Shown here: positions 47,901 to 58,400 of the stretch, one piece after another
Layout: each line of letters begins with the position of its first letter
How positions within the stretch are numbered: position 1 is the stretch's first letter
Assembly: GCA_030142905.1 (NCBI GenBank)
Contig: JASJOG010000054.1
Location: forward strand, 1,488,001-1,552,000
Direction: 5' to 3'
DNA length: 64,000 nt
From: Heliopora coerulea
Lineage: Eukaryota > Cnidaria > Anthozoa > Scleralcyonacea > Helioporidae
Position numbers and translations under genes: made by a program
The notes under the pieces: model-generated
Told to the model about the DNA's origin: nothing
Database searches by the model: none
What the model saw: only the letters and a program-made list of their open reading frames with translations

Positions 47901-50900
47901 ATTACCAGTTTGTCTGGAACATAAATAAGAAGTTACATACAGAATAGACTTAAAACATTCTCAGCAAAGTTACATAACTCAATCAAAGAAAGTGTATACT
48001 TCATCAATGTTAATTAGACATTACACACATGTATGTAATTGATTGCAATGCCTTAATCAGTGGCAAAATACTTTTATATTTATGAGCTTAATCTTGAACT
48101 CAAAACAAATTAAACCAAGACAAAAGACTAAATAAAAAATGTTCACAAATCTTCTAACAACATTGGTGAAATATGTTTGATCATAATACTAGTAACATAA
48201 CATGAAGGAATGATGTTAAGTAATTATCACCTAGTTGTAAAAGTAAGAATTAGTGGTCATTAATTAACACCTATCCCATCAAGTTACTGAGATTTCTGAA
48301 GGAAAATAATAGTTTTCTGGCATAAGTAAAAAAGTCCAGAACAGATGCTATGTAATTTCTGCTAAAAGTAACTGAAATATCAACAACATAAACATTTTAA
48401 AATTTTTTTTAAACATGTTATGCTCCTTATGTGCTACAAATCCCAATAGCATTCAACAACAAAACATTGAATTCTAGTTCATTCTCTAACATGCATAGTT
48501 TGCACTTTTTAATTGCAATGACATATTCAAGAGTTTTTCAATTTTATGCCTTTGAGCTCTTGCTAATTTCAAACAATAGTGTGAACACAGGGGTTACTAT
48601 CATAATTACAAGTAAGGATTGTCATGTATTTTCTAGAATCACTAAGGTTACCATAATTATAATTTTACTAACCTAATACAGGGCAAGGGCACACTTTAGA
48701 ATTTATACTGGTTAATCCCAGACAACTTTATAATTGAACTAATTGGCTGCTCATCATTCCTTAATTGTATTAAACCTGGAGCTTGGTTAACCCATTGTGG
48801 GATAAGGGTGTGCTTTAGCACTTTATTATGGCTACTGTGCCAGATACTTTCATTCAGCCAAGTGAGAAGTCTGCCTCTGAACAGTTTAAGAAGCTAACCC
48901 ATGGCTTGAATTCAGCATTGATGAATGCAAACTACCTGCAGCAATGATTCATCTTTAAACATTAATAGTACAAGTTCAAGTACATAAAGTAATAAATAGC
49001 AAGATTATAAGTAAACTGATAATGAAAAAAAAATGACTAATGAAGTAAAATTTATACTATTGCTCAGCACTTAAAGTAATAAAACCTGTACTGCCAAAGG
49101 TTTGCCCAAATAAAATATCATAGTTTTGCAACAAAACATGGTAGATTATTCTATGTCATTGCAGTATTAAATGATCAGGCTGTCAAATCAAGCAGGATTG
49201 CTTGGTTCAAGTTTGGAAGAATTGTAGATATTAACATTACTTTGTATCACAAAAATTCTTTTTAGGTAAGCATTTCATAGTCTCAATTATATTTTTTTTG
49301 TAACTTGAGAAGCAGAGAGATCCCATACCAGCACAACTGAAGGTCAAAGGATGTCAGGTATGTTGTGTACGGCTGACCCTTGTTTATGTGATGTTTGCAA
49401 TGACACTTAAAAGGCAACAGTCATGGCACGGATTATGTAATAGATCTAAACAAGCTCCTATTCGGTTGACGTGACACGGCATCACGCCGTTATCAAAAGT
49501 CCCCCTTTGAAAGTTTATAGTTAAACCATTTAATACAAGCAACATGCTCTACAGTAGTCTTGGGTTTATCAGGGTGCACGTCTATGCAAGCAAGACAACG
49601 AGAATGCACAAAGCTTCAGAAAGCTAGATTCATTTTAAATCAGTCCTGCTCAGCTGAACAAAAATCTCCAAAATTAATTATCCACAGACATTAAAATCTC
49701 AAATGTTTGCCAACAAAATTTCCCACCTAAGCCGTACCTCAGCCATGGAAATTAATTCACCGAATATCGTCACTAACGTCTGTTTAATACAAAATCATTT
49801 CATGAGCAGAACTAATCTGCTCACTGAAGGCCATGATGCCGAAAATGATTCCACTTCGCCACAATATTATTCTACGTGACGTCGGTGAACTTTAAAATGC
49901 CAGGTAAAATGAAATTGTTGAGGTATTAATGTTCGGTGGAAGGTCATATGTCTTTTGTCTCGTTTCGACCAGCTTTGTATATATCCAAAGTGGGCATCTC
50001 TTTAATTTCAACTGCAAGACTGCAACTTCCGATAAATATTTAATAAAGCACCTTTATACTACGTGAAGGTCATGAGTTAGCCGGAAACTTTCCCTTTCGG
50101 CGAACAGAGTACAACCGATTCGTGGCGGTTGAAGCCTTCAAAATCACACGTTACTCAGGGGTCGAGACGTAGCAACACAACTTCTCTGAAAGAAGGCAAC
50201 TCAAAATAAAACCTTTTAAACATACGAATACACACTAAAAACCACCGATTAAAGCCCATCAGAGAGAACCAAATCACTCAACCAATGATCAACACTTTAC
50301 GTTACTAGCAAGCAGAAGAGATTGAAAAGACCTCTGTTGGTGATTAGGAACGATACCATTCCCCGGGCAGGTCTGTTCTTCAAAACTTTTTCCAGCGAAA
50401 AATTTGACGAGTGAGTTGCTTAGGTTTGGCTAGCATATAATGCTGCGGTGACACGATTGTAATTATATTGAAATGGAACCAATTTTTGAACACTGAAACT
50501 TCGTGTTGCTTTCAAATTTGCCGGTCCTTTCAACAGTTCGGCTTGTCAAACCGATTGTCTTACTGTCTAGCGAAGTTTTGTACCCTCACAGAAGTCCAGC
50601 GTGTATGAAATTAGTACACAAAAAACTCGATACGATAAGCTACGCCTGCCAAAATTTAAATATCGTGTTGAAAAGTCATTTAAAACCACAGCAGCACGCG
50701 GCCTGTTTCGATACAAGGGAAGCTGAAAGATCTCCCATGGTGTAAACCATTACAACATTGCAACATGAGTACATTTGTTCCATCAATCAGCGTAGAACCG
50801 GGAATAAATCTGTTTAACCGTTACTGCACGGTTCCTGAAATGGTTTCATTACCTTTGACTGATCGGTCGACCCTGGTCTTCCTTTATAACGTTTTCTTTT

Positions 50901-51147
50901 ATTCCGGAACAGGCTCCATCGCTACAGAAACAAAAGAACACTTGTTGACAAACGATGCGAAGAGCAAGAGGCCGTACGATCGTTTACCGAATAAGTCAAA
51001 ACTCGAGGCAGACCACGAAAATTTGTGAAATGGTAACGGATCGCATTCAATATTTACCTCGTTTGAGCTTCCAGAAGCAGCAGTGTAATTACTTTCTACA
51101 GTGTCTAACTCGATTTCCCGGGGAACTGCGCCTTGATCTCGCGCCAT
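35962..51147 (-). CDS. CACNB: Voltage-gated calcium channel beta subunit, complete, 12 exons
   Basis: Cytoplasmic MAGUK-like subunit that binds the I-II linker of CaV1/CaV2 alpha1 subunits and promotes surface delivery and gating. Minus exons: 51147-51058, 43460-43347, 42584-42462, 42085-42018, 41652-41581, 41263-41202, 40198-40041, 39914-39775, 39187-39081, 38716-38565, 37904-37809 and 36147-35962, giving 455 residues with phase kept throughout. SH3 is about 70-156 ([39 protein letters not shown]). The variable HOOK is 157-229 ([24 protein letters not shown]). The guanylate-kinase-like domain follows, with [67 protein letters not shown] and [18 protein letters not shown]. Exon 1 ([15 protein letters not shown]) is the least certain part. 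It is supported by phase, Kozak context and a GAG/GTAAAT donor, and alternative first exons are likely in the 7.6-kb intron 1. Confidence 0.95.
36225..36902. mobile_element. Non-autonomous DNA transposon, about 680 bp, in last CACNB intron
   Basis: The left end AGCCTGGTTTCCATATGATC pairs with the right end, whose complement reads AGCCTAGTTTCCATATAATC. Subterminal zones (36240-36440 and 36787-36880) are packed with GATCG, GACGATCG and CGAGACGAT words in both orientations, plausible transposase-binding arrays. The centre (36440-36770) is of ordinary composition with only short frames. Three-base AAA flanks both ends, too simple to prove a duplication. A PIF/Harbinger-like origin is possible but unproven. 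Confidence 0.65.
38140..38400. repeat. Degenerate CAA/CCA-rich low-complexity tract in CACNB intron 10
   Basis: The plus strand is dominated by irregular AAC, ACC and CAA triplets (ACACCAACACC, AACAACACGACC, ACCGCCACCACT). It opens spurious frames on both strands at 38130-38385. It probably descends from an expanded trinucleotide or hexanucleotide repeat. No coding or splice signals. Confidence 0.6.
39612..39680 (+). repeat. Decayed GTGGTGA/GAAA repeat in CACNB intron 8
   Basis: GTGGTGA, then AAGGGTTTCGCTC, then GAAATATTAG, parallels the 12.4-kb core (CGGACGA, AGGGC...GCTC, GAAACGTC) with several substitutions. No mirror arm or flanking duplication. Probably an old fragment of the same repeat superfamily. 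Confidence 0.3.
42920..43080. repeat. TA/TATG microsatellite in CACNB intron 2
   Basis: About 160 bases of alternating TA, TATG, TGTG and CACA words, including a run of pure TA near 42980-43000 and an ATATAC array to 43070. It produces long artificial tyrosine/isoleucine-rich frames on both strands. Likely length-polymorphic. Confidence 0.95.
43461..51057. other. CACNB intron 1, 7.6 kb
   Basis: AT-rich sequence with no coding exon that I can join to the gene. Composition changes near 49.4 kb, where CpG becomes frequent, and stays so to the exon at 51.1 kb; an internal enhancer or alternative promoter may lie there. A worn tRNA-like SINE is near 43.83-43.90 kb. The frame at 44999-45277 shows no family resemblance. 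Confidence 0.5.
43833..43901 (-). repeat. Degenerate tRNA-like SINE head
   Basis: On the minus strand, GTGGCCTTATAGCATTGTCAG (43901-43881) resembles a worn tRNA A box, and GGTTTGAATCTC (43844-43833) resembles a B box about 35 bases downstream. It does not fold as an intact tRNA. A SINE relic is more likely than a gene. Confidence 0.35.
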
Positions 51148-52687
51148 TTTCCTCCACAAACTCTAACAATCATAACACCGACGAACTCGCCAAGATATGT
51201 TTAAACCATCCAATATTCCAAGGAGCAGAAAAAAATAGATTCCCTTAACGATCTTTACGACACAAACTCCTCCACAAAAGCAGATGCATGCATGTTTAAC
51301 ACCCTTAACGTCACGTTCCTGACGTCACCAAGACCTGCTAGCCTCAGTGAGGTGTACTTGGTACGCTGCTCTTGATTGGTCGAATATCCTTTTAACCAAT
51401 CACAAACAGTAATTTATCCTCCTGAGAGATATGACTCGCGTAGGAGGGACCACAAAAATAGTTTCATTTCTATATCGGGAAAAAAAAAGCTTAGTCAAAT
51501 TATAATCTCGAATTCCCTTGTACTTACGGTTTAACGTACGAAAGTTGTTACGATAAGCTCGTTATATCTAACAATTTCTCGTCGTTCCTGACGATATGTC
51601 GTAATTTTTTTCCTGTCGACGTTAGCGGCACAGATCACAGGGAACCGGCGTCTGGCAAATTATTCACAATTTCTATTTTGAGCTAATATAACTTGCGACT
51701 ATTCTAATTTTGGGTTTCAAGTTAATAATTGTTTCAGGCCGTGCTTAAGCCTCCGCCAAACCTAAGCACTTTTTTTCAGGGAGTTTTAAAGTGGATAATC
51801 ATATCAGAGTGAAGTAAACAAGACTAAAGAACGCTCCTCTTGGCGAAAAATTGCAAACTCTAATTGATTTTGACACTTCCAAGACATGACAAACGCCGTT
51901 TGTAACCAAGTAAATAATTTAATACGCGTTTAAAGCGACCTTACATTTTTCAGTTGTTGCTGTTCCCGTTCATGAATCATCCATAGTCATTCTATTTTAC
52001 ATCGCCATCGTCACTAAAACCTTTCGCAAGTATAAAATACCGGAATTGTTCTGTTATTTTCGGAAACCATTTGTTTTAGCGATTTCCGAACCATTTAAGC
52101 GTGGGATGGAGTCCGTCGAGCACATGTAGCAACCCAATAACAAGCTCAAAATTGAAGTTCTTGAGCACTATATCCATCCATATGTAATTAAAAAAGTGCC
52201 ACCATTCAAACTGAAATATACCTTTATTCAGACATGCTCAATCTTCATCGTCAAACACTGCATATTTATCGACAAGAACGAGGTTAGAACACCACTAGGC
52301 GGATGCCACGTGTCTTACTCCGGGAGTGACCACTTCAATGAATTTGGACGACCTGGTAGAAAACCTCTCTGTCGTCAAACAACTTGCAAAACAGGGCCTA
52401 CTTTCCGTTCCACTTCCTTCGAACTTCACCTTCTCTTGACGTCAGACCACATGATACGTAAGTGAAGGATCTGGAGTCTATGGTGCATTGTTCAGAACTT
52501 TTAAAGCTTGGACAAGATATGCCATCTCCAAAAAAAAAATATCCTTTTTTTTTCAGTTTATGGATCATGCTAATTCTGTATAATTTGCATGTTTCGTATC
52601 TCTTCTGAACTGTTTGTAAAAAGATCAATAATTCTTATGTTCACTAGTTATTACTTACAAATGTAGCCGGTCGATAAAAAGATATAG

Positions 52688-52862
52688 ACATCTTTCTTTC
52701 ATTCACTCTTTTTTCCTTCTTTCTTTTTTCATCCTTTCTGGGGTTTTTTTGTTTTCTTTTTCTTTCGTCTTTCCTTCCCTTATTTCTTTCCTTCCCTCTT
52801 TCTTTTTTCTCTTCTTCTTCCTTTCACTTTTCTTTATTTCTTCCTTCCTTTCATTCATTCAT
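52688..52862. repeat. Pyrimidine-rich TTTC/TTCC tract
   Basis: About 175 bases of irregular TTTC, CTTCC and TTTTT words on the plus strand. Low-complexity sequence without coding signals. Confidence 0.85.
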
Positions 52863-54591
52863 GTAGCTTCCTCATTTCTTTACCCAGTCCTTAAATTCTC
52901 GAACATTTTTTTCTCATGTAATTAATTACTTAAGTCTCAATAATATGCGGGTACGTACTTCTGGAAGTTCGTAATATGATATACTTCCCTGTTTGAACGA
53001 GATGGTCGATTCTACTTTATTAGAACAAATTACTTAATTTTTGGTCTCTTCCAATGTAGTGGCAAAGGCAGTGGAAATCGGTCATTGTTAATTTAAAGAA
53101 ATTGCTTAAAATCAAACCGAACTCGCCAGCTTACTGGCTGGTAAGATTGAATGGAACCTAAACTCAGCCTAGTCTTGTGCTCAAACGTACACAAAACATT
53201 GCTTAATAACAACGTCACTGTGAGAAGCTCAAATTACTAAAAACTAATATTATTGACAATAAAAATAAATTGATAAGCAAGTCCACATAACACGCGTGAA
53301 TTTTCTGGAAGCTTTGGACACTTAGTGTGCCGCTGAGACCCAACGGGGAATCGTGATCCCTTAGACTAGCCGGAAACTTCGGATGCGCATATTTATAAAC
53401 CATCAATCAATAATACTAGAATAATCCAGTTCTGCGACAAACTGACGACATGCAGTAAGGGTACCGCAGCTGGACACCGAAACGACTTGTTTTTAATAAA
53501 ATTTTTTATCGGGAAAAGCTTTTCCGAAAGGAGTTTTCCTGAACTCCTCAGCATCATTTCCTCAAAAGGAAATTGGAAAGTTCACTATTCGGTAAAACTT
53601 TACGTGGTGTAACTATTAATCAAAATTGTAAGATTTTCATGTACTGCCATTCAAGAATTTATATAAATTCGAATACGTAGAAAGATTGAACTTCCAGTGA
53701 AAAACAGTTCTTCGAGCAACTTTAGGTCAGCCTTACAACAGTTGAAGCCAAAACATTTTATTATAAATAAAATCATTCAAATATTGTTCGGTGAAATTAC
53801 GTTAAGTAATCGAATAACTATGCTTTGTCAATAACAATAAATACCTGAATTGCCATATCTGCTCATAATTTACGATATGGTATGCAATATTGCCTAATTG
53901 ACAAAATAAATAAGTAGATCCAGATTGAATTAATTATATACACGCTAACCTAATTTAATAAGTAGATAGCATGTGTAGAAATCGCTACATGGAAAGTGCA
54001 ACGTACGTTTTCTACCCAAAAATTGTTTGTGTCGTACAAGCCAGTTCACGATACCAACAACGAGCAAATATGAAAACCATACGCAAACCACTTTCCATGC
54101 TACCTTTAATTCATTTTCCATTTACACATTACGTGAACTTTTTTGACCATTTTCAATACAACATCGACAGAACGACAATTGTTTGCTCTCACTTTTTAAT
54201 ATACGAATCGTAGTTCGTTTTGTCGACACTGTTTCCTGATAGGCTCTCGCATTATTATTTTGCTTTTCGTTTGTTGTATTTTCTAATGCAAAAACCATGT
54301 TAGGGTTTAAACTAGGGAGTGTCAAATTTTTTCACACATGAGTGAACAGATTTTCATGACCAAGCATCACGAGATAAACTTCATGTCATAAAAGTATTAA
54401 AAATAATAACTGTACCCCCCCCCCCAAAAAAAAAAAGCATGTAGTAATCTATTGATAGTTTTCATACGGCACCAAAGAAACCATGTCGGTGTGCATGAAT
54501 AATAAATTGTGTACATCAACATGGTCGCCATGCTCTTTAGCACAAAACTCTCCAAAGTTTGAGTGAAAACTATACTTGAAACCATCTGTTA

Positions 54592-54869
54592 TTTAATAAC
54601 AAAATTAAGGACCAGCAGAGAATGCGTATAACAGCCATAAAATCATATAAGTATTAAAACATGTTTAATTCTGTGTTGTTGCGTCTCGCAACATCATCAT
54701 AGTATAGCAAACATTAATGGCAACTGGGTAAATATTACATGTAAAGTGTATATATTACATGATGTTGCGAGACGCAACGAAATTTTTAGAACTTAACATG
54801 TTTTGTAACTCATATGATTTTATGACTGTTTTACGCATTCTCTTCTGGGCCTTAATTTTTGTTATTAAA
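54592..54869. repeat. Foldback/MITE-like inverted repeat, about 110-bp arms
   Basis: Left TTTAATAACAAAATTAAGG...GAGAATGCGT is mirrored at the right by ACGCATTCTC...CCTTAATTTTTGTTATTAAA. The inner arm segments carry TTGCGTCTCGCAACATCAT and its inverse ATGATGTTGCGAGACGCAA around an AT-rich loop of about 60 bases. TTGCGTCTCGCAA is itself nearly self-complementary. No hammerhead-like core and no certain target duplication. Confidence 0.7.
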
Positions 54870-55444
54870 CTATGATTTCGACCTGGTCAAGCAACAGCCA
54901 AATATTATTTTGTGTTGGGACCGGAACGTTCAAAAGGTGATTAGCTGAGAGTGTGAGGTAACTTCTGAGCTGAAACAGCAGATTAAATTTAACCTAGGTA
55001 TAGGGCTAATCGACTTTTGAACGCCGGGTCCTCATGCCATTTATAAACGACTTAGTTCGATGAGCAACACGGCATCTCATCATTCGTATTCAAAATAATT
55101 TCGAAGTAAGTACTGAGGTATCGAGTGTGAGATAAATTAATCATTGTTTATTTCTGTGGGCGTTTTTCTAGAGGGATCAATTTGTATCAGGCAACACACT
55201 CCTGAAAAGAGTCGTTAGATGCAACGACAGAAAATATTACTATCAGAACTCCTCTTATCGGCTGGGAAAATTCATAAAGGTAAATTAGTTAATACAAGTT
55301 AAAACTTAAAACAACTTGAGGGCGGGTTTGGGCTTTAGACAGGCCAAGAGTTTTGGCACTGATGTTCAAGGAAGCAGCGGATTCTGTTTCGATGGAACAG
55401 AAGCATGTTGCCTATCCAGGTTAACAGTTGAGATGTGTGACTGG

Positions 55445-58400
55445 TTAATTCTCCATACCAATTCTTGGACTGGGCCCAACAGAACCGTTTCCATTTTCAT
55501 GGACTGGATGATCTGCTGTCATAATGTGGTATCTATGAAACATGCAACGGAAGAAAAAAAAGACAACGGTTGAAGTAAGGTATAAAAAACGAGGGGCCGG
55601 AATAGTAATAATGAGTTTAAGAGCAGAGGAAAACGTATTTAAGAAAGAAAAATATCGCACAATAAAAACGCAAGTGCCACGTACATTGGGAATGAACAAC
55701 TGTATTTAAGGAAAAAAAGTAAAAACAAAATAGACGGCTCCTTAACCCGTTTATGCATAACTTTTCCTCTTTGGTTCTTCGATCTGTTTTTAGTTCTTTT
55801 GTTTTGATGTGTTGTAGTGCAAGAACGGTGTGCATGAAAAGGATAATTGGATACATTCTCGTACTCAAATTCCGTCACTTTTCTTAGTGCGACCGCGCGG
55901 TATGTTCTGGGGCTCGAGAGAATCACACCGCCAGTGGCGGAACGGAACTACTGGGGACCCTTAGGAGAATTTCGTTCGGGGACCCCCGTCACTCCCCTTA
56001 GTATAGACATAAATTTCAACACTTTAATCTCAATTGTCTTTACAGATTCATCGGGGACCCCTTAGAGGTCGGGGGCCCTTAGGACTTGCTCTAACCCAGA
56101 CCATAGTCCGTTACGCTATTGCACACCGCATAATGTTATCGGCTGATGGAGGACATTAAATAAAGTACCTTTATTTATACTGGATAACTCTGTCAGCTAC
56201 ATGAGCTGTTCTCCCCAGAGGTCCAGTAAGGGCCGCCCCGCATGGGTCCAGTATTAGTACAGGAGAAAACCGGAGCACATGGAGAAAACCTGTGATGCTT
56301 GGTAGAGTCAAACTGGACAGCACTCTTCTCACATGTCACCAAGGTAACTTTAATCAGACAATTGCACGAAGCCTGAATCGAACCCAAGTCACAGTGGTGA
56401 GAGATACGTGCACTACCACTGTGCCACCAGCACCCCATTAAATTGGATGACGGGTGTACGGACGCGCTTTTTGAGCAGAAGTCGAATGTCCTGATATTTG
56501 GGACGGATTAATGATGCGAGTGGTTGATCGAAAACAGTAAATTACAAAAGAAGCACACGGATGCGCTTTCATTAACCGGACGTGTCAATATTTGGGACAT
56601 CTTGTGTCTGCGCCTTCAGAGCCCCAAAACTTTTCGCGCGGCCTCGCTAAGTAAAGGGACCTGCGATGAGAATGAATCGTCTTAATTTTATGAATTTTTC
56701 CTTAAAATGAAGGTTGAAAACATTTCGTTCGACTGGTAATTTGATTGATTACTTCTCTGATGTCCGTTTTTTTACTATAAAATTCACTTAACTGGAGTTG
56801 ATGGAAAACGAACGTCAGCGTACCATCGTGTAAGAAATACAGTATAAAGCAAAATTCCGGGCAGTTATACTGTTACAGCTCAAACTGTCCACCAATGATT
56901 TTTTGCCCACTTTAAGTGTTGTTGTAAGGAGAAGCAAGCCAAAGCAATTGCTCATAACTCAATGTCATGCCTGGGTGACGGGTGAAGGAAGAAACGTAAG
57001 CCATCCAGGAGGTGTCTACCTTAGAAATTACGAACTTGCAAACCTACATCACACTCTCATACTTACTTCAGTGTTCTTGATAAAAGCCTTGACTGAGAAT
57101 TGTCCCAAATGAGAGTGTACGTACCAGGAGAAGAGCATGCATGAAATCTAATGGAAATAGGAAAATATTTTGTAGCAAGTGAAATCGAAAAAGAGCACAG
57201 TAAGATTAAGTAAAGTAAAGAAACATGAAAGGACTCATTGGACTAAGCATTTCTCTCGTAGAAATGCTCCTGTTAATTTAGAACACGTTTCCTTTCTTTT
57301 TATCCCTTTTCCTGTCTCTTCAGTGATCTCAAAAAAAAACAAAACAAACAAAACAACCCCAAAAAACGCCACTTCACCAAGACCTGGGTTTTCTTATCTT
57401 ATTCTTCATAATTTCGCTTTTAAAACCTATTTTCACCCATTCTCTTTCCAAGTTTCTCATTTTCTTTTTCCCCCATTTATCATTCCTCGTTCCGTCTTTT
57501 CCCTTCGTTTTTCACTCCTTCCTTTCCCCCCCCCCTCTATTTCTCATTGTCACGCCTCATTCACATCGTACCATGTACGCCTCTCCCAACCTACAAACCT
57601 GATTTTACTTTTTTTATGCATTATTCATACTCTCTCCCCTTTTTCTCTTCACCTCTTCCTCTTCTAATAATATTTCTCGGATTTTCCCTTATCCCTATTC
57701 CACGTTTGTCGCAAACATAGCATTCCGATGACGCAGGACAATCTGTGTAAATTAGTTCAGTAAAAAGATGTTTAGCAGTTTTCAACTTTTTGCGTAATGA
57801 ATACCAAAACCTTCTACACCTCAAAAGTACTTCACATCTGAAGCTGAACTCAGCACATGTTACAAGTCTTTAATCCTATTTTGTCATATTTCAATTCTGT
57901 GAGCATCGATTGAATACTGTTTGGAAGTCCATATTTGTAATCCTGACCTTAAAACATAAAACTATATTCTTTCATTTCATGATTATTTCTTCTCATCCTT
58001 CCTCTTTTTCTCCACTGCGCCCCCTTTCAATTCCTTTTCTTTCATTCTGTCACTTCCTCTTTTTCCATCGCTATGCTCTTCCATTCTTCCAAAGGACTTA
58101 CCCGACATTTGCTTTTGCTGAATGTAACGGATGGTCTGGTTTAACAACCCACTCTTCGCTCTTGTTTCCACTATCCTCGCCACTTTCACAACGTTTAAGA
58201 AATTTAACACCAAATTTGATATCTTTACTGAGAGAAGAGCGTAATAAATGGCATCAAATAAGCATTTAACTTACACCAGAAAGGCTGAACATTAAATTTC
58301 TTAATCGGATTCTAGAATGATAGTCAAATTAGAGGCCATTTTGGAAGAGAACGATAGCCTGAGACTAGGGATAGTTCAGGTGGGCTGGTGTGCAAGGGAC

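Larger units (their letters stand above)
51148..55444. other. Intergenic stretch between CACNB start and CRAL-TRIO gene end
   Basis: The left 300 bases must hold the CACNB 5' UTR and promoter. The rest has no supported gene. It includes a 33-codon plus-strand small frame at 52338-52439, a pyrimidine-rich tract at 52688-52862, a C12A11 junction near 54413-54436, a foldback at 54592-54869, and AATAAA on minus at 55152-55147 that may end the CRAL-TRIO transcript. Confidence 0.5.

Noticed and set aside
56375..56437. Possible tRNA gene on the minus strand
   Set aside because: A and B boxes are present but the acceptor and anticodon stems do not pair, and repeat-like sequence continues downstream; a SINE fits better.
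57179..57667. 162-codon plus-strand frame
   Set aside because: Phenylalanine/proline/serine bias comes from a pyrimidine-rich tract in the last CRAL-TRIO intron.
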